A stretch of 64,000 bases of DNA from Megamonas hypermegale (GTDB lineage: Bacteria; Bacillota; Negativicutes; Selenomonadales; Selenomonadaceae). Positions 17,063 to 26,558 of the stretch are shown piece after piece. The translations under genes and the position numbers were made by a program. A model generated the notes under the pieces. The model saw only the letters and a list, made by a program, of their open reading frames with translations. It did not search any database and was not told where the DNA came from. The stretch is from NCBI GenBank assembly GCA_002314325.1, contig DCFC01000035.1, positions 178,606-242,605 on the forward strand, read 5' to 3'. The number at the start of each line of letters is the position of its first letter. The first letter of the stretch is position 1.

Positions 17063-18190
17063 TTATTTTTTCTTGTAGACGCCGATTGTCAGCTGATTGA
17101 TAAGCGGATATTTTGCTTCACTGAATTTGCGGATAATAATGGCGGCTATAAGCGTAAAAACTACAACGGCCAGATAAAAAATCATGGAATGAACAGCCGT
17201 CATCACTATATTAAACTTTGCCATGAACAGCGCCAGATACGTTATAGCCACAGGATGCGCCAGATAAACAAAATACGAATGTCTGCCCAAAAGCGAAAAT
17301 ACCTTCGTCCCCAGCCGCGACAAAATACCGTACTGGAATTCCGCAAACAGAAATATCGTAGCTCCGAGCGTATAGACAAGACCGGCAGGCGACAGCTGAT
17401 GCGCCGTATTTATCGCCGCTTCCGGTGAGCAATCGTTTATATAGATACAATAATAATAATAACCGACCATGCCGACAAGACTGATTAAGCCGAATAAACG
17501 GATGGCATTAAGTTTTTCTTGCATAAACAGCTTAAATCTGTCATAATGAACTGCTATATAGCCGCCCAATACGAAAATAAAGACATAATGCACTACCCAG
17601 TAATTTAACCGGTACATGAAAATCGCCTTGATAAACTCATTTTGAATACCGTACGGGTTCAAAATAAAGCTGGAATAATAGTCAAATGCCATCTGCAGCA
17701 TGAATAAAACGATGAACCAATACAAATTCATCCGCCGTACCATAAATATCCACAGCGGCATCAAAGCATAAAACCAGATAAGCAAAATCATAAAATATAA
17801 TTGGTAACACGCCATGCCGAAAAACAGAATACCGACTAAATTCAGCGGATGCAGCAAAATCAGCGTGTGATGCGTCAGTGTATAATGTGCAATGTAAAAT
17901 GCCGACCAGATAAGATACGGTATGAGCACCGTTTTAAACCGGCGCTGCATAAAAGATTTATAGGAAAATTTCTCTTGCAAATCCAAATTATAAAATAAAC
18001 CGAATGCTGAAATAAAGAAAAAAATCGGTACAGCAAAACGGGTTATAATTTCATACACAGCCAACATCTGCAAATTAGGCGTCGGATTGTTCACCAGATA
18101 CTGCGACCCGACATGAATGCCGACTACACCGAGCATGGATATGCCGCGCATATATTCTATAGCTGGAATACGTTCCTTTCTCACTTTCAC
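17063..18190 (-). CDS. Acyltransferase family 3 membrane protein
   Basis: A 375-residue protein with about ten membrane helices. The N-terminal IEYMRGISMLGVVGIHVG carries the Arg and His typical of acyltransferase-3 (OafA/WecH/NodX-like) enzymes, which acylate surface glycans. SYFVYLAHPVAITYL near the C-terminus is another family signature. No polysaccharide genes are adjacent, so the acceptor is unknown. Monocistronic, divergent from dnaG across 269 bp. Confidence 0.85.
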   Translation of the reverse strand: MKVRKERIPAIEYMRGISMLGVVGIHVGSQYLVNNPTPNLQMLAVYEIITRFAVPIFFFISAFGLFYNLDLQEKFSYKSFMQRRFKTVLIPYLIWSAFYIAHYTLTHHTLILLHPLNLVGILFFGMACYQLYFMILLIWFYALMPLWIFMVRRMNLYWFIVLFMLQMAFDYYSSFILNPYGIQNEFIKAIFMYRLNYWVVHYVFIFVLGGYIAVHYDRFKLFMQEKLNAIRLFGLISLVGMVGYYYYCIYINDCSPEAAINTAHQLSPAGLVYTLGATIFLFAEFQYGILSRLGTKVFSLLGRHSYFVYLAHPVAITYLALFMAKFNIVMTAVHSMIFYLAVVVFTLIAAIIIRKFSEAKYPLINQLTIGVYKKK

Positions 18191-18459
18191 GAAAATCCCT
18201 CATTTTTAGATTTATTTCATTCATCATAGCAAATCCGCACTAAAAATACAACAACTGGTACAAACTACTGCGAAAATGCAGGATATTTAACGCTAAATAT
18301 GGAATATATAGTTATAAAATCGCATTTTTGTAAATCTATAAAAAAATTTCATCATATATAAAAAAAAAGAAGGATTTTTGTTAAACCTAGTAGAATATAT
18401 GTATGTTATGCCGTAAATAAACTAATAAATTAGTAGCTTTTTATTGAAAGGTGAGTTAT

Positions 18460-20256
18460 ATGAGCACAACCAGTGTGCATGACGATTTTGTTGAGCGGGT
18501 ACGTTCTTCTTCGGATATCCTGGCTGTTATCTCAAGTTACGTTCATCTGAAGAAAAAAGGTAATCGCTATTGGGGCTGCTGTCCGTTTCACAATGAAAAA
18601 ACACCTTCCTTTTCTGTAGTTCCGCATCAGGGATTTTTTTATTGCTTTGGCTGCCATGCAGGTGGTAATGTATTTAAATTTCTATCATTAATTGAAAATG
18701 TATCTTATTACGAGGCCATCAAATTGCAGGCGCAAAGATTAAATATTCCCATTCCCACGTATCGCAAAAATGCGCGCGAGGTGGCGGAAGAGCAAGAACG
18801 CAATGATTTGCTTAAAATACACGAATTGGCAGGTTCTTTTTTTCATAACTGTTTAACGAAAACAGGACTCGGCGCTCCCGGCCGCGATTATTTTTCTACT
18901 CGCCAGATAAATTCAAACATCATCGAACAATTCAAATTAGGCTATGCTCCTAATCTTTGGGATAAATTATACACCTCTTTTCGCAAAAGAGGTATCTCGA
19001 GCGAGCTTCTGGCTCGTTCCGGTCTGGTCACGATAAAAGATACAGGCAAGGCATACGACCGTTTCCGCAATCGCGTAATAATTCCTATTGCCGATGAACA
19101 CGGTCACATCGTAGGGTTCGGCGGACGCATTATCAACAATAGCGACTCGCCCAAATACCTAAATTCGCCTGAAACGGTTATTTTCAATAAACGCTATCTG
19201 CTTTTCGGCTTGAATTTGGCGCAAAAAGCCATTAAAGAAAAAGATTTTGCCATTGTTGTCGAAGGATATATGGATGCGATTTCGCTTCACAGCTACGGCA
19301 TCACCAATGCTGTCGCTTCACTCGGTACAGCCTTTACGCTTCAGCAATGCCGCAAAATCATGCGCTTTACGCCCAATATTTATTTCTGCTATGACAGCGA
19401 CAGTGCCGGGCAGGCTGCTACAATGCGGGCACTTGCCATTGCCTCAAGCAACGGCGCCAATGTCCGCGTCATCTCCATTCCGGACGGCAAAGACCCGGAT
19501 GAATTTGTCAAAAAACACGGCGCAGAAGCTTTTTACGCTTTAATTGACAAAGCACTGCCGCTCATGGAGTTTCAGCTGCGGTATGTCCTGAAAAATGTCG
19601 ATGCCAATACACTGGAAGGCAAATTATCCGCCGTAAATCAGTTGATGCCGCTTTTGGCGAATATCTCCAACGCTGTGGAACGCAATGAATATATTATTCG
19701 CATATCCAACGTACTGGGCGTAGATGAAGGCGTTATCCGCAGCGATTTGCAGCGGCAGAATTCGGCAAAAGCATATACAGATACAAATCACGCCAATCTG
19801 AATAATCCGCGGAAAATCGTACCAGATAAACAAGATGCACTTACACGCGCCGGACGCTGTCTAATAAAAAAAGCATGGTATGAAAACGGGGTTTTGGATT
19901 ATATACTGAGCGTCGTTCCCGCGCAGGAATTTCCTAATAAACTGCACTGCGAAATTCTTACGTATATGGCGCAAAATCATCAAGCCAATCGCGCCTGCAC
20001 CGATATCGACGCGGCTGAAAAACTGAGCGAGGCGGCTTACAGCGAATTATCGCACTGCCTGGTGGAAGAAACTCCCGCCGACAATGATATACAGTTCACT
20101 GCCGATTGCCTGAAACTTCTGCGCCGCCATTATCTCAACACCGATTATGAAAAACACCGTCTTTTGGCCGACCAGTTGCAGCGCAGCGGTGACAGACGAT
20201 TTATTGATGAACTGAAAATCACCCAGCAATTGCGAACTCAATTGGATAATCTATAG
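18460..20256 (+). CDS. dnaG: DNA primase
   Basis: A 598-residue primase. An N-terminal CHC2 zinc finger (CPFHNEKTPSFSVVPHQGFF ... CFGCHAGG) is followed by the catalytic core and TOPRIM domain (VVEGYMDAISLHSYGI; YDSDSAGQAA) and a C-terminal helicase-binding region. It makes RNA primers at the fork. The start at 18460 is chosen for AAAGGTGAG upstream; an earlier in-frame GTG at 18451 overlaps that site. It sits before rpoD, the conserved dnaG-rpoD order of the macromolecular synthesis operon. Confidence 0.95.
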   Translation: MSTTSVHDDFVERVRSSSDILAVISSYVHLKKKGNRYWGCCPFHNEKTPSFSVVPHQGFFYCFGCHAGGNVFKFLSLIENVSYYEAIKLQAQRLNIPIPTYRKNAREVAEEQERNDLLKIHELAGSFFHNCLTKTGLGAPGRDYFSTRQINSNIIEQFKLGYAPNLWDKLYTSFRKRGISSELLARSGLVTIKDTGKAYDRFRNRVIIPIADEHGHIVGFGGRIINNSDSPKYLNSPETVIFNKRYLLFGLNLAQKAIKEKDFAIVVEGYMDAISLHSYGITNAVASLGTAFTLQQCRKIMRFTPNIYFCYDSDSAGQAATMRALAIASSNGANVRVISIPDGKDPDEFVKKHGAEAFYALIDKALPLMEFQLRYVLKNVDANTLEGKLSAVNQLMPLLANISNAVERNEYIIRISNVLGVDEGVIRSDLQRQNSAKAYTDTNHANLNNPRKIVPDKQDALTRAGRCLIKKAWYENGVLDYILSVVPAQEFPNKLHCEILTYMAQNHQANRACTDIDAAEKLSEAAYSELSHCLVEETPADNDIQFTADCLKLLRRHYLNTDYEKHRLLADQLQRSGDRRFIDELKITQQLRTQLDNL

Positions 20257-20349
20257 AAAAATCTTATATTTGTTCTATAAAAAATAAGCAGAACTTCAAA
20301 TATGAGGAACTGTATAGAGGGCTATTGGCAAACCCTTTAAGAATAAAAA

Positions 20350-20403
20350 TCAACTGATATTCTGGTTGAACTTCTTAAAAATCCCCTGTCTTTAGACATG
20401 GGG
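20350..20403 (+). mobile_element. Possible IS200/IS605 end remnant (two stem-loops)
   Basis: Two small hairpins: TCAAC/GTTGA (20350-20369), and CCCCTGTC-TTTA-GACAT-GGGG (20383-20403) with an unpaired T in the stem. The second resembles the subterminal hairpin at the ends of IS200/IS605 elements. No transposase is present. It lies in the dnaG-rpoD gap, so it could instead be an rpoD leader structure. Confidence 0.4.
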
Positions 20404-20443
20404 AGTGTCAAGTGATTACTACTTTGAAGGAGGCATGCAAATA

Positions 20444-21583
20444 ATGGCTCAAACAAAAAAAACCGTCAAAGCCGTTAAAGATACAAACACAGCTAGTGCT
20501 GCTGCTAGTTTGGATGCAATAAGTAAATTATTGGATAAAGGTAAAAAAACCGGCGTTTTAACGTATAATGAAATCATGGAATCTCTGCAATCAGTTGATA
20601 TGAGCCCGGATGAAATCGACGAATTATATGATACATTCACCAAACGCGGTATTGACATTATCGACAATGGCAGCGATATTGGGCCGGAAGACGATACTTC
20701 CGATATCAAGGATGAAGACGATATCGACATCGACCTCAGTATTCCGGAAGGCATTAATATTGATGACCCTGTAAGAATGTATCTCAAAGAAATCGGTCGC
20801 GTGCCTTTACTATCCGCAGACGAAGAAATCAAACTCGCCAAACGCATGGAGGAAGGCGACGTGGAAGCGCAAAAGCGTCTTGCCGAAGCCAATCTTCGTC
20901 TTGTAGTCAGCATTGCCAAACGTTACGTAGGACGCGGCATGCTGTTTCTGGACCTCATCCAGGAAGGCAATCTCGGTCTTATCAAAGCCGTAGAAAAATT
21001 CGATTATAACAAAGGATATAAATTCAGTACGTATGCCACCTGGTGGATACGTCAGGCGATAACGCGCGCCATTGCGGACCAGGCCCGTACAATCCGTATT
21101 CCGGTGCATATGGTGGAAACCATCAATAAATTAATCCGCGTTTCCCGTCAGCTGCTGCAATCGCTCGGTCGCGAACCAACCCCGGAAGAAATCGCCAAAG
21201 AGATGAATGTCAGCGTGGACAGAGTCCGCGAAATCATGAAAATCGCTCAGGAACCGGTATCTTTGGAAACGCCAATCGGCGAAGAAGAAGACTCCCATCT
21301 CGGCGATTTCATCGAAGACCACGATGCTCCGGCACCGGCAGAAGCCGCATCATTCGTTCTATTGAAGGAACAACTGGAAGACGTCCTGGACACGCTCACG
21401 GAACGTGAGGAAAAAGTCCTGCGCCTGCGTTTCGGTCTTGACGACGGCCGTGCCCGCACTTTGGAAGAAGTCGGCCAGAATTTCGGCGTAACACGCGAAC
21501 GTATCCGTCAGATTGAAGCCAAAGCGCTTCGCAAACTGCGTCATCCGAGCCGCAGCAAAAAACTCAAGGATTTCTTAGAATAA
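20444..21583 (+). CDS. rpoD: Primary RNA polymerase sigma factor
   Basis: A 379-residue SigA/RpoD. Region 1.1-like N-terminus (about 20-85), an acidic linker, then region 1.2 ([17 protein letters not shown]), region 2 ([34 protein letters not shown]), region 3 and region 4 ([20 protein letters not shown]). Short, like Gram-positive SigA. The ATG at 20444 lies 10 bp after AAGGAGG; the ATG at 20435 is too close. Followed by a terminator and three tRNA genes. Confidence 0.96.
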   Translation: MAQTKKTVKAVKDTNTASAAASLDAISKLLDKGKKTGVLTYNEIMESLQSVDMSPDEIDELYDTFTKRGIDIIDNGSDIGPEDDTSDIKDEDDIDIDLSIPEGINIDDPVRMYLKEIGRVPLLSADEEIKLAKRMEEGDVEAQKRLAEANLRLVVSIAKRYVGRGMLFLDLIQEGNLGLIKAVEKFDYNKGYKFSTYATWWIRQAITRAIADQARTIRIPVHMVETINKLIRVSRQLLQSLGREPTPEEIAKEMNVSVDRVREIMKIAQEPVSLETPIGEEEDSHLGDFIEDHDAPAPAEAASFVLLKEQLEDVLDTLTEREEKVLRLRFGLDDGRARTLEEVGQNFGVTRERIRQIEAKALRKLRHPSRSKKLKDFLE

Positions 21584-21588
21584 TTAAT

Positions 21589-21624
21589 ACCGTCTATGCT
21601 ATTTATCACATAGACGGTTTCTTC
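21589..21624 (+). terminator. rpoD terminator
   Basis: ACCGTCTATG / CATAGACGGT stem, 10-nt loop, followed by TTTCTT. Confidence 0.85.
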
Positions 21625-21672
21625 CCTCAAAAAAGAAATCATAAATTTTTTTCAAAAAAATAAAAAAAACTG

Positions 21673-21702
21673 TTGACAATAAACTCTATATTGTATTATA
21701 AT
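21673..21702 (+). promoter_or_regulatory. tRNA operon promoter
   Basis: Consensus TTGACA (21673-21678), 18 bp, TATAAT (21697-21702), 22 bp before the first tRNA. Confidence 0.8.
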
Positions 21703-21723
21703 AATTTCCGTTGGCGATGACAT

Positions 21724-21799
21724 TCCTCGATAGCTCAGTTGGTAGAGCAATCGGCTGTTAACCGATCGGTCGTAGGTTCGAGTCCTACTCGAGGAGCCA
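21724..21799 (+). tRNA. tRNA-Asn (GTT)
   Basis: A 76-nt cloverleaf with encoded CCA. Anticodon GTT in CGGCTGTTAACCG; acceptor TCCTCGA / TCGAGGA; T-arm GTAGGTTCGAGTCCTAC. Confidence 0.96.
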
Positions 21800-21817
21800 T
21801 TTTCTAACATAGCAAAT

Positions 21818-21893
21818 TCCTTGATAGCTCAGTTGGTAGAGCAATCGGCTGTTAACCGATCGGTCGTAGGTTCGAGTCCTACTCAAGGAGCCA
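21818..21893 (+). tRNA. tRNA-Asn (GTT), second copy
   Basis: Identical to the previous tRNA except for one compensatory acceptor pair: TCCTTGA / TCAAGGA. Encoded CCA present. Confidence 0.96.
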
Positions 21894-21904
21894 TTTTTAT
21901 TTTT

Positions 21905-21979
21905 GGGCCTATAGCTCAGCGGTAGAGCCCCCGGCTCATAACCGGTTGGTCCCTGGTTCGAATCCAGGTGGGCCCACCA
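21905..21979 (+). tRNA. tRNA with CAT anticodon (Ile2 or elongator Met)
   Basis: A 75-nt cloverleaf with CCA; anticodon CAT in CGGCTCATAACCG; acceptor GGGCCTA / TGGGCCC. The body resembles lysidine-modified tRNA-Ile2 (TTGGTCCCTGGTTC), which I slightly favour over elongator Met. It is not the initiator, because the anticodon stem lacks the three G:C pairs. Confidence 0.9.
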
Positions 21980-22045
21980 CTTAATAAAGATAATTTAAGC
22001 CTTCATTATTAATTTAATGAAGGCTTTTTATTTTACTTTCATATA

Positions 22046-22226
22046 AAAAGTACCCAATGCAAAGTATTACCTGTTGTACTAGTTGATTTTCCAAAGCAGT
22101 ATAATAGTTTATATTTAGTGAGGTTAAGTGACAACAGGCAGCGAATATAAACTATTATACTGCTGGCTACAGACTCGATGTTCTACTAGCACAACGAATA
22201 AGTATTTGCATTGGGTACTTTTTTTG
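22046..22226. terminator. Cobalamin-operon terminator interrupted by a MITE in its loop
   Basis: Left arm AAAAAGTACCCAATGCA (22046-22062) and right arm TGCATTGGGTACTTTTT (from about 22207), separated by MITE copy C and its AAGTATT target duplication. Removing the MITE and one duplicate leaves a perfect 17-bp stem with loop AAGTATT and a T tract. The ancestral hairpin would terminate the minus-strand cob operon and could serve the tRNA operon too. Confidence 0.75.
22069..22199 (+). mobile_element. MITE copy C (131 bp)
   Basis: Reference orientation. Ends GTTGTACTAGTTGA and TCTACTAGCACAAC are imperfect inverted repeats. Inner arms AGCAGTATAATAGTTTATAT and the inverse; centre AGTGAGGTTAAGTGACAAC. 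Flanked by AAGTATT duplications (22062-22068, 22200-22206). Confidence 0.85.
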
Positions 22227-22227
22227 T

Positions 22228-23742
22228 TTAGCCTATTATTTCTTTCAGTTTTGCCATATCGAGATTTTGGCGAACCGTTTCCGCCAGGCGGTTGTATGCC
22301 TGCTGTTTAGCCGCCGCATAATTTACGGATATCGGCAGCGGCTGTAAATTCCTGCGCTTGCGCAGTATATTGATTAAACCGCGGCGGTATGCGTCATTGT
22401 CGAAAATGCCGTGAATATACGCTCCCATTACGTTGCCGTTTATCAGCCCTTCAGCGATTTCTACAGATTTACCGGCTCTTTGCGTTATCATGAACGGATG
22501 AGCACATTCTCTTGTAAACCGCGTTTCACCCATATGGATTTCATAGCCGAACAAATCGTCAACCGACAGTGTTTCTCCCATAAACTGCCACTCAAAACAT
22601 TTTGCCTTTACCTGAGAAGTGAGCTTTTCTTCGGCAAAAATCGTTTCCATCGGCAAAAAGCCCAGACCTTCCACGCTGTCATTGTCCGACTCCGTATGAT
22701 GCGGGTCGCTGATTTTCTCGCCGAGCATCTGGTAGCCGCCGCAAATGCCGATAATCGGCGTGCCGTTTTCACGCGCCTGTCTTATCGCTTTTTCCATACC
22801 GCTGCGGCGCAGATAGAGCATATCCTCCGTCGTATTTTTGCTGCCCGGAAGCAAAATCAAATCGGCTTCACCGATTGCTTCACCCTCTTTTACATAGTAA
22901 AGATTAACGTCATCTTCCCGACTCAGCGCGTCGAAATCGGTGAAATTGGAAATTTTCGGCGTCTGGATTACAGCGATTTTTATCGGTGCAGCCGTTTTGT
23001 CTTTCTTTGGCGCTTTATCATCAAGCGAAACGGAGTCCTCATCGTCAATGCCTAAATCCGGCAGATACGGAATTACGCCGAGAACGGGTTTTCCCGTTTT
23101 TTCTTCGAGGAAATCCAGCGCCGGCTGTAAAATCGTCACGTCGCCACGGAATTTGTTGATGACTAGCCCCTTGACCAAATCGCGTTCTTCCGGCTCTAAC
23201 AGCTCCAATGTACCGACGAGCGAAGCGAGCGCACCGCCGCGGTCGATATCGGCGATTAACAGCACCGGCGCATTTAAATATTTGGCAATGCGCATATTTA
23301 CGATATCGTTGGCCTTAAGATTTACCTCTGCCGGACTGCCCGCTCCTTCGATTACCATCATATCGAAACGTTTTTCCAGACGGCTGATAGCCTCTTTTAC
23401 CGTATCGAACGCTTTGAGCGAATAACCTTTGTGATATTCACGCGCCGACATATTGCCGACGGGTTTTCCCATTAAAATCACCTGCGAACAGGAATTGCCC
23501 GTCGGTTTTAACAGCACCGGGTTCATTTCCACGAACGGTTCCAGCCCTGCCGCTTCCGCCTGCGCCACCTGCGCACGCCCCATTTCGTCGCCGTCTTTCG
23601 TCACGTACGAATTGAGAGCCATGTTCTGCGCCTTAAATGGAACGACGCTCATTCCTTCCTGATAAAAAATACGGCACAGAGCAGTTGTAAGTATACTTTT
23701 GCCTACATGGGAAGAAGTTCCCTGTAACATTATGTGTTTCAT
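22228..23742 (-). CDS. cobQ: Cobyric acid synthase (adenosylcobyric acid synthase)
   Basis: A 504-residue amidotransferase that amidates the b, d, e and g side chains of adenosylcobyrinic a,c-diamide using glutamine and ATP. N-terminal P-loop-like ATPase (MLQGTSSHVGKSILTTALCR), then GAGSPAEVNL, LLIADIDRGGALASLVGTLE and a C-terminal glutaminase (IGICGGYQMLG with the nucleophile Cys; AYIHGIFDN with the His). Last gene of the ten-gene operon, 5 bp after cobB/cbiA. Equivalent to CbiP. Confidence 0.95.
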   Translation of the reverse strand: MKHIMLQGTSSHVGKSILTTALCRIFYQEGMSVVPFKAQNMALNSYVTKDGDEMGRAQVAQAEAAGLEPFVEMNPVLLKPTGNSCSQVILMGKPVGNMSAREYHKGYSLKAFDTVKEAISRLEKRFDMMVIEGAGSPAEVNLKANDIVNMRIAKYLNAPVLLIADIDRGGALASLVGTLELLEPEERDLVKGLVINKFRGDVTILQPALDFLEEKTGKPVLGVIPYLPDLGIDDEDSVSLDDKAPKKDKTAAPIKIAVIQTPKISNFTDFDALSREDDVNLYYVKEGEAIGEADLILLPGSKNTTEDMLYLRRSGMEKAIRQARENGTPIIGICGGYQMLGEKISDPHHTESDNDSVEGLGFLPMETIFAEEKLTSQVKAKCFEWQFMGETLSVDDLFGYEIHMGETRFTRECAHPFMITQRAGKSVEIAEGLINGNVMGAYIHGIFDNDAYRRGLINILRKRRNLQPLPISVNYAAAKQQAYNRLAETVRQNLDMAKLKEIIG

Positions 23743-23747
23743 ATTGA

Positions 23748-25133
23748 TTACCCTTTTAGTTTATTTTTATGATATTCTCTTGCTTTTTCTAGCAGACACG
23801 CTGTTGCTTCTGGCGCGCCGAGAAAATGCAGATGCAGATACGAGCCCAAAATATTATCCTTGGCGTAACCGGCTTTATATCGGGCATTGTTGCGCATTTT
23901 CGTAAACTCAAACGCCCACGGAAAATCCTGCGCCTGCTCGCTCTGGGTAGAAAAATGAAATTCATGGCCATGATATGTTTCGTCTTTTTCACCCAGAATA
24001 TTATCCTGCAAATTTTTCGCCTGCACATAGCCGACCGTCTGCAATTTCTTGTTCATTTTCGCCGTCGCCGGAATTATTCCCGCCATTGCATGAAAGTTGC
24101 CGTCAAAATCGAAAATTCCCTGCATTAAATACATATATCCGCCGCATTCAGCATAAATCGGCATTTTATTTTCATTGGCGCGGCGAATAGAATTGAGCAT
24201 GGATTTATTGGCTGCCAGTGTGTCGGCAAAAACTTCCGGAAAACCACCGCCGAAAATCAGCGCACAAGCATTAGACGGCACCGCTTCATCTTCCAGCGGG
24301 CTGAAAAATTCGATTTTCGCACCGCAGGCAGAAAGCTGCTTTAAACTTGCCGGATAATAAAAGGAAAACGCCTTGTCTTGAGCCACAGCGATTACTACAT
24401 CTTCAGCCGCTTTCACCCTTTTATCTTCCTGCACATAAAGCAGCGGCGCCGTATGGGCCAGTTCTACAATTTTATCGAGATAGACCTCTTTGGCGATTTT
24501 AGCGGAAATAATCTCGATTACTTCCTTAGCATTATTTTCCTGCGCCGGTGTAAGCCCCAGATGACGCTCCGGCATATGCACGCTGTCATCGCGGTAAATT
24601 GCCCCGAATACCGGCACATTTATTTTCGCCATCGCTTCTTCAATCAAAGCCTTATGCGACGGTGAACCAAGCCGGTTTAAAATTACGCCGGCCAAATTGA
24701 CATCTTCATCATACAGCTTAAATCCGAGTGCAATGGCAGCTGCTGAATCGCCCATTGACTGAACGTTAATTACGAGAATTACCGGTGCCTGCAGTTTTTT
24801 GGCCAGCTGAGCAGTGGAGCTGATGCCGTTTTTGCCGCCGTCGTAAAGCCCCATAACGCCCTCGATAACGGCAATATCCGCCCCGCCCGCCTCTTCGGCG
24901 AACAAATCATTTATCCTGCTTTCATCCACCAGCCACGTATCAAGATTGTGCCCCGCTCTGCCGGATGCCATGCCGTGATAGGACGGGTCGATATAATCCG
25001 GCCCGACTTTAAACGGCTGAACTTTCATACCTTTATTTTTTAACGCCCGCAAAATTCCCGTAACAACCGTCGTCTTGCCCGAACTGCTCTGCGTCGCCGC
25101 AATCACTACGCGCGGAATATTCACTTTCTTCAT
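23748..25133 (-). CDS. cobB: Cobyrinic acid a,c-diamide synthase
   Basis: A 461-residue glutamine-dependent amidotransferase for side chains a and c (CbiA/CobB). ATP-binding IAATQSSSGKTTVVTGILR, substrate region KVGPDYIDPSYH, and glutaminase Cys in IYAECGGYMYL. The start at 25133 is preferred because AAGGTGACAGGC precedes it and it avoids overlap with cbiC; an upstream in-frame ATG at 25163 would overlap cbiC. Anaerobic context makes it CbiA functionally. Confidence 0.94.
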   Translation of the reverse strand: MKKVNIPRVVIAATQSSSGKTTVVTGILRALKNKGMKVQPFKVGPDYIDPSYHGMASGRAGHNLDTWLVDESRINDLFAEEAGGADIAVIEGVMGLYDGGKNGISSTAQLAKKLQAPVILVINVQSMGDSAAAIALGFKLYDEDVNLAGVILNRLGSPSHKALIEEAMAKINVPVFGAIYRDDSVHMPERHLGLTPAQENNAKEVIEIISAKIAKEVYLDKIVELAHTAPLLYVQEDKRVKAAEDVVIAVAQDKAFSFYYPASLKQLSACGAKIEFFSPLEDEAVPSNACALIFGGGFPEVFADTLAANKSMLNSIRRANENKMPIYAECGGYMYLMQGIFDFDGNFHAMAGIIPATAKMNKKLQTVGYVQAKNLQDNILGEKDETYHGHEFHFSTQSEQAQDFPWAFEFTKMRNNARYKAGYAKDNILGSYLHLHFLGAPEATACLLEKAREYHKNKLKG

Positions 25134-25143
25134 GCCTGTCACC

Positions 25144-25779
25144 TTAAATGCGCGTATTATCAATGAGATACATCACTGCATTGATACAGGAAGCCGCAAT
25201 CGGGCTGCCGCCTTTCGTTCCCGTTACAGTGATATACGGCACTTTCGATTCTTTAATCAGCAAATCCTTCGATTCCGCCGCGCCGACAAAACCGACTGGC
25301 GTACCGACGATTGCCGCCGGACGGATATTTTCCTCATTCATCAGGCGGATTACTTCAAACAGTGCCGTCGGCGCATTGCCGATTGCCACGATTGCTCCGT
25401 TTAGGTCCTTACCAAAATGGCGCATAGCCGCAATGGAGCGTGTAACGCCGTTTTCTTTAGCGTATTTAGCGATTTCAGCGTCGGCGATTTTACATTCCAC
25501 ACTACCGCCCCACGTTGCCAATTTGCGTTTATTAATACCGGTCCGCACCATTTCCACGTCCGTATATATCTTGCAACCGGAAAGCAGTGCTTTCTTCATA
25601 GCTTCTACAGCGTCTTTATGGATATGGATGAGCGGCGCATAATCCACATCGCCGGAAGCATGGATAATGCGCGAATAAATCCTCGTCTGCGCTTCATCCA
25701 AATTCAGTTTTTCAATATACGGTTTTATTATTTCAAAACTGCGAACTTCAATCGCCATCGGGTCTTTAATGTAATTCAT
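25144..25779 (-). CDS. cbiC: Cobalt-precorrin-8 methylmutase
   Basis: A 211-residue CbiC/CobH enzyme moving the methyl from C11 to C12 to give cobyrinic acid. Catalytic His in RIIHASGDVDYAP; the end region APTALFEVIRLMNEENIRPA and GFVGAAESKDLL are family signatures. 10 bp before cobB/cbiA and 11 bp after cbiJ. Confidence 0.95.
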   Translation of the reverse strand: MNYIKDPMAIEVRSFEIIKPYIEKLNLDEAQTRIYSRIIHASGDVDYAPLIHIHKDAVEAMKKALLSGCKIYTDVEMVRTGINKRKLATWGGSVECKIADAEIAKYAKENGVTRSIAAMRHFGKDLNGAIVAIGNAPTALFEVIRLMNEENIRPAAIVGTPVGFVGAAESKDLLIKESKVPYITVTGTKGGSPIAASCINAVMYLIDNTRI

Positions 25780-25790
25780 TTATTTTCACC

Positions 25791-26558
25791 TCATTTTTCA
25801 TACTGTCTGACAAAATCTATCACACTTTTATAATCGTGCACCATATTTACATAATCAATGCGCGGCCGGTCAATCAGCACTATCGGCAAATTCATTTTTA
25901 TCGCCGCCGTCAGCTTCGTTTCCGTACCGCCGAGTGTGCCGCTGTTTTTCATGACGACGACATCCGCCTTATATTTAGCATACAGCGCCATATTAAGCTC
26001 TTCGGAGAAAGGCCCCTGCAATGCCACTATATCGCGCGGCAGTATGCCCGCTTTGGCGCAGATTTCCAGCGAAGCCACAGCCGGCAGTACACGTGCTACA
26101 ATACGGCAATTTTTCTTTTTAGCTTCATCAGCAAATAATTCCAGCCTGTTGCTGCCCGTCGTCAGAAAAATATTCTTGCCCAGCTGCACGGAAAGTGCCG
26201 CCGCTTCTTCATACGTTTTTACCAAATATAATTTCGCGTAATCCGGCAGCGGCGTAACTTTCCGCTCATAACGGATATACGGTATGCTAAGTTCGTTACA
26301 AACCTGCATGGCCGTCTGCGATACATTTACGGCATACGGATGCGTTGCGTCCACAAATACCGTGATTTTATTTTCCTCTAAGCATCTGCGCATTGCCGCC
26401 GCATCAAGCTTATGGTCGTTGACTGTCAGATTTTCATGCTGCGGCAATAGATTTTTGCCGTAATCGGTTACGACGGAAGCCATTACCTTATAATTTTCCT
26501 GCAGCAGACATTCAATCAAGCCTCTGCCGTCCTGCGTTCCTGAAGCTGTGAAAATCAT
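25791..26558 (-). CDS. cbiJ: Cobalt-precorrin-6A reductase
   Basis: A 255-residue CbiJ/CobK reductase that uses NAD(P)H on cobalt-precorrin-6A. Visible signatures: TASGTQDGRGLIE at the N-terminus, VDATHPYAVNVS, the PYIRYER segment and KNSGTLGGTETKL. Overlaps cbiH by 4 bp, which suggests translational coupling. Confidence 0.92.
   Translation of the reverse strand: MIFTASGTQDGRGLIECLLQENYKVMASVVTDYGKNLLPQHENLTVNDHKLDAAAMRRCLEENKITVFVDATHPYAVNVSQTAMQVCNELSIPYIRYERKVTPLPDYAKLYLVKTYEEAAALSVQLGKNIFLTTGSNRLELFADEAKKKNCRIVARVLPAVASLEICAKAGILPRDIVALQGPFSEELNMALYAKYKADVVVMKNSGTLGGTETKLTAAIKMNLPIVLIDRPRIDYVNMVHDYKSVIDFVRQYEK

Noticed and set aside
22128-22310. 60-aa frame across MITE copy C and the cobQ end
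   Set aside because: Runs through the palindrome and antisense to cobQ; no start signal.
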